A stretch of 64,000 nt of DNA from Brevibacterium sp. W7.2 (GTDB taxonomy: Bacteria; Actinomycetota; Actinomycetes; Actinomycetales; Brevibacteriaceae): assembly GCF_018137945.1 (NCBI RefSeq), contig NZ_CP073089.1, positions 1,240,001-1,304,000 on the forward strand, written 5' to 3'. Below are positions 38,535 through 48,813 of the stretch, piece by piece (positions within the stretch are counted from its first letter, which is position 1; each line of letters opens with the position of its first letter). Position numbers and translations under genes: made by a program. The notes beneath the pieces were generated by a model. That model saw only the letters and a list, made by a program, of their open reading frames with translations, was not told the origin of the DNA and did no database searches.

Positions 38535-40342
38535 GCCAGGCCCCCTTCCGTCGGCCGGTTCCCCGCCGAGGCGGTCGCTCCCTCACCGCGCGCCGAGGCG
38601 GTCGCCTGCATGCCCGCTCCCATGAGTTCGCGATAGAGCGGGGAGGTCTCGAGGAGCTCCTCATGCGTGCCCCGCGCGACGATGCGGCCCTCGTCGAGGA
38701 CGGCGACGACATCGGCGAGTGCGGCCGTCGACGGCCGGTGGGCGATGATGAGCGTCGTCGAATCGGGCAGGATCTCCCGCAGCTTCAGCTGCACGCGGTC
38801 CTCGGTGTCGACGTCGACGGCCGAGAGCGGGTCGTCGAGGACGAGGATGCGCGGCCTGCCGATGACCGCCCGGGCCAGGGCCAGGCGCTGCCGCTGTCCC
38901 CCGGAGAGGGAGAGTCCCTGCTCGCCGACCTGCGTGTCGAGGCCCTCGGGCAGACGGGAGACGAAGTCGTCCGCCGCGGTGATCTCCAGCGCCTGCCACA
39001 CGGCATCGTCGTCGGAGCCCGGGGCGCCCATGACGACGTTGTCGCGGACGCTCGCGGAGAAGAGGATCGGGTCCTCGAAGGAGACGGAGACGAGATGGCG
39101 CAGCTCGTTGACCGGCAGGTCGCGGATGTCGACGCCGTCGATGCGCACGGCCCCGCCGGTGACGTCCTGGAGCCGGGGCACGAGCGAGGCGAGCGTCGTC
39201 TTGCCCGAGCCCGTCGTGCCGACGAGGGCGAGCGTCTGCCCGGGCTCGATCGTGAGGTCGAGGCCCGAGAGCGTGAGACGGTCCGTGTCGGAGAAGTGGA
39301 AGTCGACGTCGTCGAAGACGAGCTCCCCGCGGTGGCGGCCGACAGCGGGGTCGTCGTCGATGCCGCCTGCGGCATCGGTGATGTCGTGGCGGATGTCGAT
39401 GACCTCCCAGTAGCGGCCGGCCGCGGTGATCGACATGATGGCATCGGCGAGGAGGAACCCGAGCATCTCGATCGGCATCCGCAGGACCATGGAGATCGTC
39501 ACCCCGGCGACGACGGTGCCGATCGTCGTCCAGCCTTGGACGACGCCGAAGGTCCCGATGCCGACGATCGCGGCCTGGGCGAGGGTGGGCAGGAGGATGA
39601 GGACGCTCCAGAACCACGAGTCGAGCTTCGCCTTGCGCACCTCGAGGCCCTGGAACTTCCGCGCCAGGACGGAGAAGCGCTCGGCGGCCCACGGGGAGCG
39701 GCCGAAGGACTTGAGGATCCGGATGCCCTGGATCGACTCCTCGACATCGGTCGTGATCTCGCCGACGGCGTCCTGGGACTGCCGCGAAGTCTCCCGATAC
39801 CGCCGTTCGAACATCGCCACGGCGATGATCGTCGGCACCGCCATGACGAGCATGATGAGGCCGAAGACCGGTTGGAGGACGGTGAGCATGATCGTGCCGA
39901 CGATGATGACGATCGGAGTTGCCAGGAGGAACGGCAGTCCGAAGGCGAAGAACCGCCGCAGCTGCGAGAGGTCGTTCGTCGCGCGCGAGAGCAGCTGTCC
40001 CGACTCCCACGAGTCGTGGATCGCCACCGAGGTGTACTGGAGCCGGTCGAAGAGGCGCGCACGCCAGCGGATCTCCCACGCCGAGACCACCGGTGCGACG
40101 ATCATCCGCCGCGCCCACAGGGCGACCGCCTCGGCGATGCCGATGCCGAGGACCCCGAGCACGGGCAGCCACAGGCCTGAGAGATCACCCGAGGTGATGG
40201 GGCCGTCGATGATGTACCCGGTGATGACCGGGACGATGAGCTGGATGCCGTTCGCGAGCAGGGTGAGGACGAGAACGACGATGTAGATGCCGATCCGCGC
40301 GCGCAGATCGGGCCAGAAGCGTAGAAGGGGGCGCACGAACAT
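38531..40342 (-). CDS. ABC exporter half-transporter, degenerate ATPase site
   Basis: The product of about 603 residues has six TM helices, the ABC-TMD motif WESGQLLSRATNDLSQLRRF, and an NBD with Walker A GTTGSGKTT, signature LSGGQRQRLAL, Walker B ILVLDDPLSAVD and H-loop AHRPST. The catalytic Glu after Walker B is Asp, as in the non-hydrolysing site of heterodimeric exporters. ATG 40342 (MFVRPLL) is used; GTG 40336 lies 8 nt after TAGGCT on the minus strand and could be a leaderless start. A Thr/Ala/Ser linker (ATASARGEGATASAG) ends the protein. Confidence 0.92.
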   Translation of the reverse strand: MFVRPLLRFWPDLRARIGIYIVVLVLTLLANGIQLIVPVITGYIIDGPITSGDLSGLWLPVLGVLGIGIAEAVALWARRMIVAPVVSAWEIRWRARLFDRLQYTSVAIHDSWESGQLLSRATNDLSQLRRFFAFGLPFLLATPIVIIVGTIMLTVLQPVFGLIMLVMAVPTIIAVAMFERRYRETSRQSQDAVGEITTDVEESIQGIRILKSFGRSPWAAERFSVLARKFQGLEVRKAKLDSWFWSVLILLPTLAQAAIVGIGTFGVVQGWTTIGTVVAGVTISMVLRMPIEMLGFLLADAIMSITAAGRYWEVIDIRHDITDAAGGIDDDPAVGRHRGELVFDDVDFHFSDTDRLTLSGLDLTIEPGQTLALVGTTGSGKTTLASLVPRLQDVTGGAVRIDGVDIRDLPVNELRHLVSVSFEDPILFSASVRDNVVMGAPGSDDDAVWQALEITAADDFVSRLPEGLDTQVGEQGLSLSGGQRQRLALARAVIGRPRILVLDDPLSAVDVDTEDRVQLKLREILPDSTTLIIAHRPSTAALADVVAVLDEGRIVARGTHEELLETSPLYRELMGAGMQATASARGEGATASAGNRPTEGGLA

Positions 40343-40494
40343 CAAGCCTAGTCCGCGGTTACTCCCGCGTCCATGGTGCTCTGAAGTGGAGTTTCGCCGA
40401 TCGGCGGGGAGAACGGTCCTTGCCTCGCCGAGGCGGTCGATCTCATCCATCAAGCATCGTTGATCCCGAATTGCGAGACGATCGTTTCTGCCGT

Positions 40495-40523
40495 TTGACA
40501 CTCCCGGTGGGGCGGTGAACCAT
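40495..40523 (+). promoter_or_regulatory. Promoter of the ilv leader and ilvBN(C)
   Basis: Perfect -35 TTGACA (40495-40500), 17-nt spacer, and a weaker -10 AACCAT (40518-40523). The -10 ends 6 nt before the ATG of the leader peptide, so the leader may be translated from a leaderless 5' end. Confidence 0.65.
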
Positions 40524-40529
40524 TGAGGC

Positions 40530-40580
40530 ATGACTCACCTTCTCGTCGTCGTCATTAGCCAGCGCGCGGATCATCCGTAG
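40530..40580 (+). CDS. ilv leader peptide (attenuation control)
   Basis: A 16-codon [19 protein letters not shown], carries a run Leu-Leu-Val-Val-Val-Ile, the three end products of the pathway encoded downstream. It is followed by an intrinsic terminator 26 bp after its stop and then by ilvB. This is the classic arrangement for ribosome-mediated attenuation, known for ilvBNC in Corynebacterium and other bacteria. Bases 40562-40570 inside the leader are a perfect 9-nt complement of 40599-40607, which overlaps the base of the terminator stem, giving a candidate antiterminator. It is too short for routine gene callers. Confidence 0.85.
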   Translation: MTHLLVVVISQRADHP

Positions 40581-40605
40581 CCTGTCAGTACGACACGTTC
40601 CGCGC

Positions 40606-40634
40606 GCCCCTACCGAAACCGGAGGGGCTTTTTT
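40606..40634 (+). terminator. ilv attenuator terminator
   Basis: A stem GCCCCT / AGGGGC with a further CC/GG pair and one bulged A is followed by six T residues (40629-40634), the only long T-run seen in this region. It lies between the leader peptide and ilvB and would stop transcription when branched-chain amino acids are plentiful. Confidence 0.85.
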
Positions 40635-40683
40635 CATGCAGGGACGAAACGCGAGCGGGTCAACCCAGGAAGGATACGACACG

Positions 40684-42621
40684 ATGGCAGCCACGCCCTC
40701 GGCTCAGAAGGCGGCCGCCGGGACTGCGCAGAGCGCACCCCCGGTGACCGCGACCCCGACCAGCATCCGGCGATCCTCGGCGCCGGAGGTCCTCACCGGC
40801 GCGCAGGCGATCGTCCGCAGCCTTGAGCGCCTCGGCGTCGACACCGTCTTCGGGCTTCCCGGCGGCACCATCCTTCCGACCTACGACCCGCTGCTCGAGA
40901 CCGACAAGATCCGCCACATCCTCGTCCGCCACGAACAGGGCGCCGGCCACGCCGCCGAAGGGTACGCGGCGGCCTCGGGTCGCCTCGGCGTGTGCATCGC
41001 GACCTCGGGACCGGGGGCGACGAACCTCATCACCGCGCTCGCCGACGCCCACATGGACTCCGTGCCGCTGCTCGCCATCACCGGCCAGCAGAGCTCGAAG
41101 CTGCTCGGCACCGACGCCTTCCAGGAGGCCGACATCGTCGGGATGACGATGCCGGTGACGAAGCACAGCTTCCTCGTCACGAAGGCCGAGGACATCCCCT
41201 CCGCGATCCTCAACGCCGCGCACATCGCCACGACCGGTCGCCCCGGACCCGTCCTCGTCGACATCACGAAGGACGCGCAGACCGGTGAGGCCCCCTTCGT
41301 CTGGCCCGAGGAGCCGCAGCTGCCCGGCTACCGGCCCATCCTCAAACCCCACGCCAAGCAGATCCGCGAGGCCGCGCGGCTCATCGGCGAGGCGCAGCGT
41401 CCCGTGTTCTACATCGGCGGCGGCGTCATCCGCTCCGAGGCGGAGAAGGAGCTGCTCAAACTCGCCGAGGCGACGAACATCCCCGTCGTCACCACGCTCA
41501 TGGCCCGCGGCGCCTTCCCCGACTCGCACCCGCTCCACCTCGGAATGCCGGGCATGCACGGCAGCGTGCCGGCCGTCGCGGCCTTCCAGAAGGCCGACCT
41601 GCTCATCGCCATCGGCGCCCGCTTCGATGACCGGGTGACCGGCAACCTCGATTCGTTCGCCCCCGACGCCCAGGTCATCCACGCCGACATCGACCCCGCC
41701 GAGATCGGGAAGAACCGCGCGGTCGAGGTCGCGATCGTCGGCGACGCCCGCGAAGTGCTCTCGGAGATCCTCACCGAGCTGCGCGGCAAGTTCCCCGAAG
41801 CCCTCGAGCGCCAGCGCGAGCCGTGGTGGCGGTTCCTCCGGCGCCTCAAGCAGACGTACCCGCGCGGGTACTCCTCCCACGGCGAGCTCTGCGATCCGCA
41901 GTACGTCATCTCCCGCATCTCCGCCCTCACCGGCCCCGAGGCGGTGTACGCGGCAGGCGTGGGCCAGCACCAGATGTGGGCGGCCCAGTTCGTCGACTTC
42001 GAACGCCCCCGCTCGTGGCTCAACTCCGGCGGCCTCGGCACGATGGGCTACTCCGTGCCCGCCGCGATGGGCGCGAAGGCCGCCGAACCCGACCGCGTCG
42101 TCTGGGCGATCGACGGGGACGGCTGCTTCCAGATGACGAACCAGGAGCTCGCGACCTGCGCGCTCAACGACATCCCCATCAAGGTCGCGATCATCAACAA
42201 CTCCTCCCTCGGCATGGTGCGGCAGTGGCAGACGCTCTTCTACGACGGCCGCTACTCGAACACTGACCTCAACACCGGGCACGAGACGATTCGGATCCCC
42301 GACTTCGTCAAGCTCGCCGAGGCCTACGGCTGCTTCGCGCTGCGCGTCGACAGCAACGACGAGGTCGACGCGGCGATCGAGAAGGCTCTCGAGATCAACG
42401 ACCGGCCCGTCGTCCTCGACTTCACCGTCCCGCCCGATGCCATGGTCTGGCCGATGGTCGCCGCCGGAGTCTCCAACGACGAGATCCAGTACGCCAACGG
42501 CATCCGCCCGGACTTCGAGGACGAGGGGGAGGAGCAGGCGGAAGCGGCGATCGCCGAGGCGGCCGCCGGTGAAGACGGAACCATGCGCTCCGTGGCGCAG
42601 ATCGAAGGAGGCCTGGAATGA
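40684..42621 (+). CDS. ilvB: Acetolactate synthase large subunit
   Basis: The 645-residue ThDP enzyme makes acetolactate or acetohydroxybutyrate. Motifs: catalytic Glu in [18 protein letters not shown]/ThDP domain [11 protein letters not shown], and the ThDP-Mg motif [33 protein letters not shown] 40684 ([10 protein letters not shown]) is chosen, with SD AGGAAGGA upstream; ATG 40636 directly abuts the attenuator T-run and is unlikely. The N-terminus has a flexible Ala/Thr/Pro tail of 35 residues, and an acidic extension ends the protein. It overlaps ilvN as ATGA. Confidence 0.97.
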   Translation: MAATPSAQKAAAGTAQSAPPVTATPTSIRRSSAPEVLTGAQAIVRSLERLGVDTVFGLPGGTILPTYDPLLETDKIRHILVRHEQGAGHAAEGYAAASGRLGVCIATSGPGATNLITALADAHMDSVPLLAITGQQSSKLLGTDAFQEADIVGMTMPVTKHSFLVTKAEDIPSAILNAAHIATTGRPGPVLVDITKDAQTGEAPFVWPEEPQLPGYRPILKPHAKQIREAARLIGEAQRPVFYIGGGVIRSEAEKELLKLAEATNIPVVTTLMARGAFPDSHPLHLGMPGMHGSVPAVAAFQKADLLIAIGARFDDRVTGNLDSFAPDAQVIHADIDPAEIGKNRAVEVAIVGDAREVLSEILTELRGKFPEALERQREPWWRFLRRLKQTYPRGYSSHGELCDPQYVISRISALTGPEAVYAAGVGQHQMWAAQFVDFERPRSWLNSGGLGTMGYSVPAAMGAKAAEPDRVVWAIDGDGCFQMTNQELATCALNDIPIKVAIINNSSLGMVRQWQTLFYDGRYSNTDLNTGHETIRIPDFVKLAEAYGCFALRVDSNDEVDAAIEKALEINDRPVVLDFTVPPDAMVWPMVAAGVSNDEIQYANGIRPDFEDEGEEQAEAAIAEAAAGEDGTMRSVAQIEGGLE

Positions 42622-43130
42622 ACAACCGGCACACGCTCTCAGTCCTCGTCGAGAACAAGCCCGGTGTGCTCGCGCGTCTCACCGGGCTCATCGCCCGCCG
42701 CGGCTTCAACATCCACAGCCTCGCCGTCGGCGTGACCGAACACGATGAGCTCTCGCGCATCACCGTCGTCGTCGACGTCCGCGACGTCGCCCTCGAACAG
42801 GTGACGAAGCAGCTGAACAAGCTCGTCAACGTCATCAAGATCGTCGAGCTCGAACCGGCGGCGTCGGTGCGCCGGGCCCACGTCATCTACAAGGTCAAGG
42901 CCAATGCGGCGACCAGGCCGCAGGTCGCTGCCGCCGTGGAGATGTTCCGCGCCTCGATCGTCGATGTCTCCACCGACTCGGTGAGCGTCGAGGCCACCGG
43001 TGAGCTCGACAAGGTCGAAGCCCTGCGCGAGGTCCTCGAGCCCTTCGGGATCAAGGAGATCGTCCAGTCCGGCGTCGTCGCCGTGGGACGCGGACCGAAG
43101 TCGATCACCGACCGCGCCCTGCGCAACTGA
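42618..43130 (+). CDS. ilvN: Acetolactate synthase small (regulatory) subunit
   Basis: The 170-residue regulatory subunit has an N-terminal ACT domain ([34 protein letters not shown]) that binds valine for feedback inhibition, and a C-terminal domain ([43 protein letters not shown]). It overlaps ilvB by 4 nt. The gene pair is the standard AHAS I-type arrangement of actinobacteria. Confidence 0.97.
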   Translation: MNNRHTLSVLVENKPGVLARLTGLIARRGFNIHSLAVGVTEHDELSRITVVVDVRDVALEQVTKQLNKLVNVIKIVELEPAASVRRAHVIYKVKANAATRPQVAAAVEMFRASIVDVSTDSVSVEATGELDKVEALREVLEPFGIKEIVQSGVVAVGRGPKSITDRALRN

Positions 43131-43152
43131 CCTCGCTCTGAGGGTGGCCGAC

Positions 43153-43169
43153 GTTCCACGCCGTGGAAC
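43153..43169 (+). terminator. Small hairpin between ilvN and ilvC
   Basis: A 7-bp perfect stem GTTCCAC / GTGGAAC with a 3-nt loop follows ilvN by 22 bp without a T-run. A second hairpin GGGGTG-AG-CACCCC is at 43217-43230. They could be processing or partial termination signals; ilvC may also have its own promoter in the 122-bp gap. Confidence 0.4.
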
Positions 43170-43240
43170 ACCGACCGTCTCAATGGGTGAGCAACTGTAC
43201 CGAACTGTGAAACAATGGGGTGAGCACCCCGAAACTCTAA

Positions 43241-44284
<1,044 letters not shown>

Positions 44285-44299
44285 GAGTGACGAGTGCGA

Positions 44300-44334
44300 G
44301 AAGGCGCCGCCGGAGGGATTCCGGCGGCGCCTTC
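44300..44334 (+). terminator. Bidirectional terminator between ilvC and the ABC importer operon
   Basis: A 15-bp perfect stem GAAGGCGCCGCCGGA / TCCGGCGGCGCCTTC with a 5-nt loop lies 15 bp after ilvC and 16 bp after the convergent ATPase gene. No strong T-run is seen. Confidence 0.75.
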
Positions 44335-44350
44335 GTCGTCGTGGCGGGTT

Positions 44351-46072
44351 CTACGCGGCGAGGCGGGCGGCGCGCCTGGCCGCCTGGATGCGCGGATCGG
44401 GCACGGGCGCGGATTCGATGAGGCGGCGCGTGTAGGCCTCGCCCGGATCCGTGAGCACCTGAAGGCTCGGGCCCTGCTCGACGATGCGACCGTCCTTGAG
44501 GACGACGACGTGACTGGCGAGCTGTTCGACGACGGCGAGATCGTGGCTGATGAACAGGCACGCGAAGTCCAGCGACGCATGGAGCTCACCGAGGAGGGCG
44601 AGCACCCCGCGCTGCACGGAGACGTCGAGCGCCGAGGTCGGTTCGTCGGCGATGAGCAGCTTCGGGCGCAGCGCGAGGGCACGGGCGATCGCCACGCGCT
44701 GCCGCTGTCCGCCGGAGAGCTCGTGCGGGAAACGGGCGGCGAAGTCGGTCGGCAGCTGGACGTCGGCGAGCAGCGCATCGACCCGGGCGTCGATGTCACG
44801 GCCGCTGAGATCCGTGTGCACCCTCAGGGGTTCGGCGATCTGCGACCCGACCGAGCGTCGCGGATTGAGCGAGCCCCGCGGGTCCTGGAAGACGACGCCG
44901 ACCTCGGCGCGCAGCCGGCGCTGGCGGCGGTTCGGGCGGGTGGACACGCGCTCACCGGCGACGAACGCCTCGCCCGAGGTCAGCGCCTGACCACCGGTGA
45001 GGACGTTCGCGATCGTCGACTTGCCCGACCCCGACTCCCCGACGAGACCGGTGATCTGACCCGCCGGGATGACGAGGCTGACGTCGTCGAGCGCGGTGAC
45101 CTGGCGGCCGGACGAACGATGGACGACGGTGGCGTCGCGAAGTTCGGCGGCGGGAACGGTGCCGGCGGGAACGGCGTCCGCGGCGGGCTCGGGGTCGTCC
45201 GGGCGCGCGGCGGACGGTGTCTGCGCATCGACGACCGCGCTCAGCCTCGGCACGGCGGCGAGCAGCTGCTTCGTGTAGTCCGAGGCGGGACGGTCGAAGA
45301 TGTCCTCGACGGACCCGGTCTCGACGATCCGCCCGTCCTTCATCACGGCCACCCGGTCGGCGATGTCGGCGACGACGCCCATGTCATGGGTGATGAGGAG
45401 CACGGCCTGACCGGCCTGGGCCTGGGCGACGAGGAGGTCGAGGATGCCCGTCTGCACGGTGACGTCGAGGGCCGTCGTCGGTTCGTCGGCGATGAGGACC
45501 TGCGGGGAGTTGATCGTCGCGAGCGCGATCATCGCCCGCTGCAGCTGACCGCCGGAGAGCTCATGCGGGTAGGCCTCGGCGACCGTCTCGGGATCGGGCA
45601 GGCCGACCGCGCTCAGCTGCGCGAGCACACGCTGCCCGATGTCCCCGCGCCCGGCCCCGCCCGCACCGTCGCTGCCGGCGTGGGCCCGGACCGCCTCGGC
45701 GATCTGATGGCCGACCCGGAACATCGGATTGAACGCGCTCATCGGCTCCTGGAAGACGACGCCGACCCGCTCGCCCCGGATCGGACGCAGCTCCGCGGAG
45801 TCGAGACCGACGAGCTCGATCGCCCCGGTCAGCCCCACCCCGCCTCCGGCCGGGCCGGCGGGATCCCAGAGCACCACGGATCCGGCCTGGCTCGCGCCGG
45901 GCACGAGGCCGAGCGGAGCGAGCGCGGTGACCGACTTGCCCGACCCCGATTCGCCGACGAGGGCGAGGATCGACCCGGGGACGAGGTCGAAGGACACGTC
46001 CCGGGTGACGGTGCGGGCACCGAAGGACACCGAGTAGTCGCGGTAGCTCAGGGCGGGGGTGGTCGCGCTCAT
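44351..46072 (-). CDS. Peptide-type ABC importer ATPase, fused DppD-DppF
   Basis: The 573-residue protein carries two complete ABC ATPase domains. The first has Walker A GESGSGKSVTAL, signature LSGGQLQRAMIAL and Walker B VLIADEPTTALD; the second has GESGSGKSTIAN, LSGGQRQRVAIARAL and LLIADEPTSALD. Both carry the Opp/Dpp-type segments after the Walker B (QTGILDLL; QRGVLALL). They join through an Ala/Pro/Asp-rich linker. It is the last gene of the minus-strand operon and starts 4 bp after the solute-binding protein gene. It powers import of oligopeptides, nickel or similar ligands. Confidence 0.95.
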   Translation of the reverse strand: MSATTPALSYRDYSVSFGARTVTRDVSFDLVPGSILALVGESGSGKSVTALAPLGLVPGASQAGSVVLWDPAGPAGGGVGLTGAIELVGLDSAELRPIRGERVGVVFQEPMSAFNPMFRVGHQIAEAVRAHAGSDGAGGAGRGDIGQRVLAQLSAVGLPDPETVAEAYPHELSGGQLQRAMIALATINSPQVLIADEPTTALDVTVQTGILDLLVAQAQAGQAVLLITHDMGVVADIADRVAVMKDGRIVETGSVEDIFDRPASDYTKQLLAAVPRLSAVVDAQTPSAARPDDPEPAADAVPAGTVPAAELRDATVVHRSSGRQVTALDDVSLVIPAGQITGLVGESGSGKSTIANVLTGGQALTSGEAFVAGERVSTRPNRRQRRLRAEVGVVFQDPRGSLNPRRSVGSQIAEPLRVHTDLSGRDIDARVDALLADVQLPTDFAARFPHELSGGQRQRVAIARALALRPKLLIADEPTSALDVSVQRGVLALLGELHASLDFACLFISHDLAVVEQLASHVVVLKDGRIVEQGPSLQVLTDPGEAYTRRLIESAPVPDPRIQAARRAARLAA

Positions 46073-46076
46073 CGGG

Positions 46077-47747
46077 TCAGCCCTTCAGCGAGGCCTTGAA
46101 GTACACGGGGTAGGCCGGGAACTCGCCGATGATGAAGTTCTCGACGTTCGAGCCGTGGAGGAACGAGTTCCGGTTGTACGTCAGCGGCACGATCGGCGCG
46201 TCCTCCATGATCCGCTTGTCGGCTTCGGCCCAGATCTTCTCGGCCGCGGCCGCATCGACAGTCCCGGTGGCCTGCTGGATGAGGTCGTCGACCTCGGGGT
46301 TCGAGTAGCGGGAGATGTTGTAGTTGCCGCCGCCGATCTGCGAGGAGTCGAAGAGCGGCTGGATGTTGCCGAACGGCGACGGGTAGTCCGGCTGCCATGA
46401 GGTCAGTGCGAGGTCGTAGTCGCCCTCGTCGTTCGTCGCATCGGCGGAGAAGGTGTTCGTGTCGACGGACCTGATCTCGACGGTGATGTCGACCCGGGCC
46501 AGTGCCTGCTGGATCGCCTCGGCCTGGGCGACGTCGGTGGCGGAGTTCTTCGTCAGCAGCGTCAGCGGGCCGAGGTCGGCACCGGACTCGGCGAGGAGGG
46601 ACTTCGCCTTCTCGACGTCACCCTCGGGACCGGCAGGGTAGAGGTCGTAGTCGACGCGACCGGGAATGCCGGGGGTGATGAGCGTCGTCGCATAGTCACC
46701 GGAGATCTCACCGCCGCCGGCGATCCGGTACGTGTTCTTGTCGACGGCGTAGTTGATCGCCTGCCGCACCTTGAGGTCCTTGAGCCCTTCCCGCTCGGTG
46801 TTCATCGCGAGGTAGGACAGGGCGCCGGGCCCCGAGGTGACGAGCCTCGACTGCGCGTTCGGGTCGTTCTGGACCTGCGCGAGCTGCGAGGCGGGGACGA
46901 AGCTCGCGGAGAACCCGTTCTTCGCGTCCCCGGAGTCGGAGATGAGCGCCTGCGAGGTCACCGAGGCGTCCTGGCCGAGCTTGAACACGACCTGGTCGGG
47001 GCCGGCCGTGCGGACCGGATCGGTCTCCTCATTCCACTGGTCGTTGCGAGTGAGCACCGCCTCGGCGCCGGACTGGTTCGACTCGACCTTGTACGGACCC
47101 GAGGCGACGGGATCGAGGCCGTACGTGCCGGGGTCGTCGCTGCCCTCGGGCACGGGGGAGAAGGCGGGCATCGAGACGATCCACGGGAAGTCGCCGAACG
47201 TCGAGTTGAGGCGGAAGACGATCGTCTTCTCATCCGGTGTCTCGATCGAGGCGAGGTCGTCCCCGGTGAACGGGCCGGCGTAGTCGTCGCCGCCCTCGAT
47301 GAGGCCCTTGTGGTAGCTCAGGCCGCCTGAGAGCTCGGTCGAGAACGACCGCTCGATGCCGTACTTGATGTCGGCGGTCGTGATCGGGTCGCCGTTCTCG
47401 AACTTCAGCCCGTCCTTGAGGGTGAACGTCCACGTCCTGCCGTCGTCGCTGACCGTGCCCGTGTCCGTGGCGAGGTCGGGCACGACCTCGCCCGGCTGGT
47501 CGGGCTGGATGTCCCACGTCGTGAGCCGGCGGTGGACGAGGGAGAGCGAGGTGATCGCGAGCCCCTGGCTCTTGCCGGGGTCGAAGTCGATGTCGGGGTC
47601 CTCGGAGAAGATGTTGAGGGTCCCGCCCTTCTGCGTCTCGCCGAGCGTGTTGCCCTGCGAGTCGTCGTTGAGTTCGGGATTCGCGTTGCACCCGGTGAGG
47701 ACGAGCCCCAGGGCGAGGGTGGCGGCGAGGAGGCCGAAGCGCTTCAT
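46077..47747 (-). CDS. ABC transporter substrate-binding lipoprotein (SBP family 5)
   Basis: The 556-residue product has a lipoprotein signal MKRFGLLAATLALGLVLTGC (lipid-anchored Cys20) followed by an SBP_bac_5 fold (GGTLNIFSEDPDIDFDP; WTFTLKDGLKFENGDPITTADIKYGIERSF; KVRQAINYAVDKNTYR; ADKRIMEDAPIVPLTYNRNSFL). It captures peptides or another solute outside the membrane for the adjacent permeases. It lies between the permease genes and the ATPase gene on the minus strand, 67 bp after the DppB-like gene. Ligand specificity cannot be read from sequence. Confidence 0.95.
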   Translation of the reverse strand: MKRFGLLAATLALGLVLTGCNANPELNDDSQGNTLGETQKGGTLNIFSEDPDIDFDPGKSQGLAITSLSLVHRRLTTWDIQPDQPGEVVPDLATDTGTVSDDGRTWTFTLKDGLKFENGDPITTADIKYGIERSFSTELSGGLSYHKGLIEGGDDYAGPFTGDDLASIETPDEKTIVFRLNSTFGDFPWIVSMPAFSPVPEGSDDPGTYGLDPVASGPYKVESNQSGAEAVLTRNDQWNEETDPVRTAGPDQVVFKLGQDASVTSQALISDSGDAKNGFSASFVPASQLAQVQNDPNAQSRLVTSGPGALSYLAMNTEREGLKDLKVRQAINYAVDKNTYRIAGGGEISGDYATTLITPGIPGRVDYDLYPAGPEGDVEKAKSLLAESGADLGPLTLLTKNSATDVAQAEAIQQALARVDITVEIRSVDTNTFSADATNDEGDYDLALTSWQPDYPSPFGNIQPLFDSSQIGGGNYNISRYSNPEVDDLIQQATGTVDAAAAEKIWAEADKRIMEDAPIVPLTYNRNSFLHGSNVENFIIGEFPAYPVYFKASLKG

Positions 47748-47814
47748 GATGGTCCTTTGCGTGAGATGAGCGGAGAGGGGGTGAGGAGGAGCCGTGGGCG
47801 GCGACAGTGCGGGA

Positions 47815-48813
47815 TCATGCGCGTGCTCCGATCCGCGGGTCGAGGATCGAGTAGCTGAGGTCGGCGAGCAGGTTCGCGATGATGACGACGGCGGCGGCGA
47901 AGAGGGTGACGCCGACGATGACCTGGATGTCGAGGCTCGACACCGACTCGAGCAGCAGGGTGCCGACCCCGCCGAGGGCGAAGACCTTCTCCGTGATCAC
48001 CGCTCCGCCCAGCAGGCCGCCGATGTCGATGGCGAACAGCGTCGTCAGCGGCACGACGAGGTTGCGCAGGCCGTGCTTGCCGACGACGACGGTCTCGCTC
48101 AGGCCCTTCGCGCGGGCCGTGCGGATGTAGTCCTGACTGAGCACGTCGAGCATCTGCCCGCGGGTGAGCCGCGCGTAGATCGCGCCGTTGGCGATCGCGA
48201 GCACGATCCACGGCAGGATGAGGTGGAAGGCCCACATTAGGGGGTTCTCCGTGAGCGGGACGTAGCCGCCGATCGGGAGGACGTTGAGGGTGAACCCGAA
48301 GAGGAGGACGCCGAGGAGGCCGAGCAGGTACGTCGGTGCGGAGATTCCCGTGATCGCCGCCCCCATGACCGCGGAGTCGGTGAACCGGCCGCGCCGGAGT
48401 GCGGCGATGAGTCCTGCCGCGATCCCGCCGATCGCCCAGAGCACCGCGGCACCGAGGGTGAGGGAGACGGTGATCGGCAGCCGCTGGAGGATGAGGTTCG
48501 TCACCGAGTCCCGCAGCCGGAACGAGTACCCGAAGCACGGGGCATTGCAGTGGATCGCCGCCGCTCCCTCGCCGAAGGTCCGCCCGCCGATGATGCCGGC
48601 GAGGAAGTCGAAGAGCTGCTTCCACCACGCCTGGTCGACGCCGAGGTAGGCCTCGACCTCGGCGAGGCGCTCGGGGGAGCAGGGTTTGCCGCACGAGAGC
48701 TGAGCGGGATTGGTCGGCATGAGGTAGAAGATCGCGAAGCACGCGGCGGCGATGATGATGAGGACGACGACGGCCCCGAGGATCCGGGACGCGGCGAACT
48801 TCACGCGGTTCAC
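47815..48813 (-). CDS. ABC transporter permease, DppB type
   Basis: The 332-residue inner-membrane subunit has an N-terminal TM (ILGAVVVLIIIAAACFAIFYLMPTNPAQ), a large periplasmic loop, and five further TM helices with the EAA motif around YIRTARAKGLSETVVVGKHGLRN. The loop between TM1 and TM2 contains four cysteines (SCGKPCSPE; HCNAPCFGYSF) that may form disulfides outside the cell. It overlaps the upstream permease by 4 nt. Confidence 0.94.
   Translation of the reverse strand: MNRVKFAASRILGAVVVLIIIAAACFAIFYLMPTNPAQLSCGKPCSPERLAEVEAYLGVDQAWWKQLFDFLAGIIGGRTFGEGAAAIHCNAPCFGYSFRLRDSVTNLILQRLPITVSLTLGAAVLWAIGGIAAGLIAALRRGRFTDSAVMGAAITGISAPTYLLGLLGVLLFGFTLNVLPIGGYVPLTENPLMWAFHLILPWIVLAIANGAIYARLTRGQMLDVLSQDYIRTARAKGLSETVVVGKHGLRNLVVPLTTLFAIDIGGLLGGAVITEKVFALGGVGTLLLESVSSLDIQVIVGVTLFAAAVVIIANLLADLSYSILDPRIGARA

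Larger units (their letters stand above)
40343..40683 (+). other. Intergenic region between the ABC exporter and ilvB (divergent)
   Basis: This 341-bp region holds the exporter promoter, the ilv promoter, the leader peptide and the attenuator terminator, each listed separately. The stretch 40350-40490 has no further feature that I can support. Confidence 0.6.

Noticed and set aside
40636-40683. Longer ilvB start at ATG 40636
   Set aside because: It directly follows the attenuator T-run and has no SD; ATG 40684 has a good SD.
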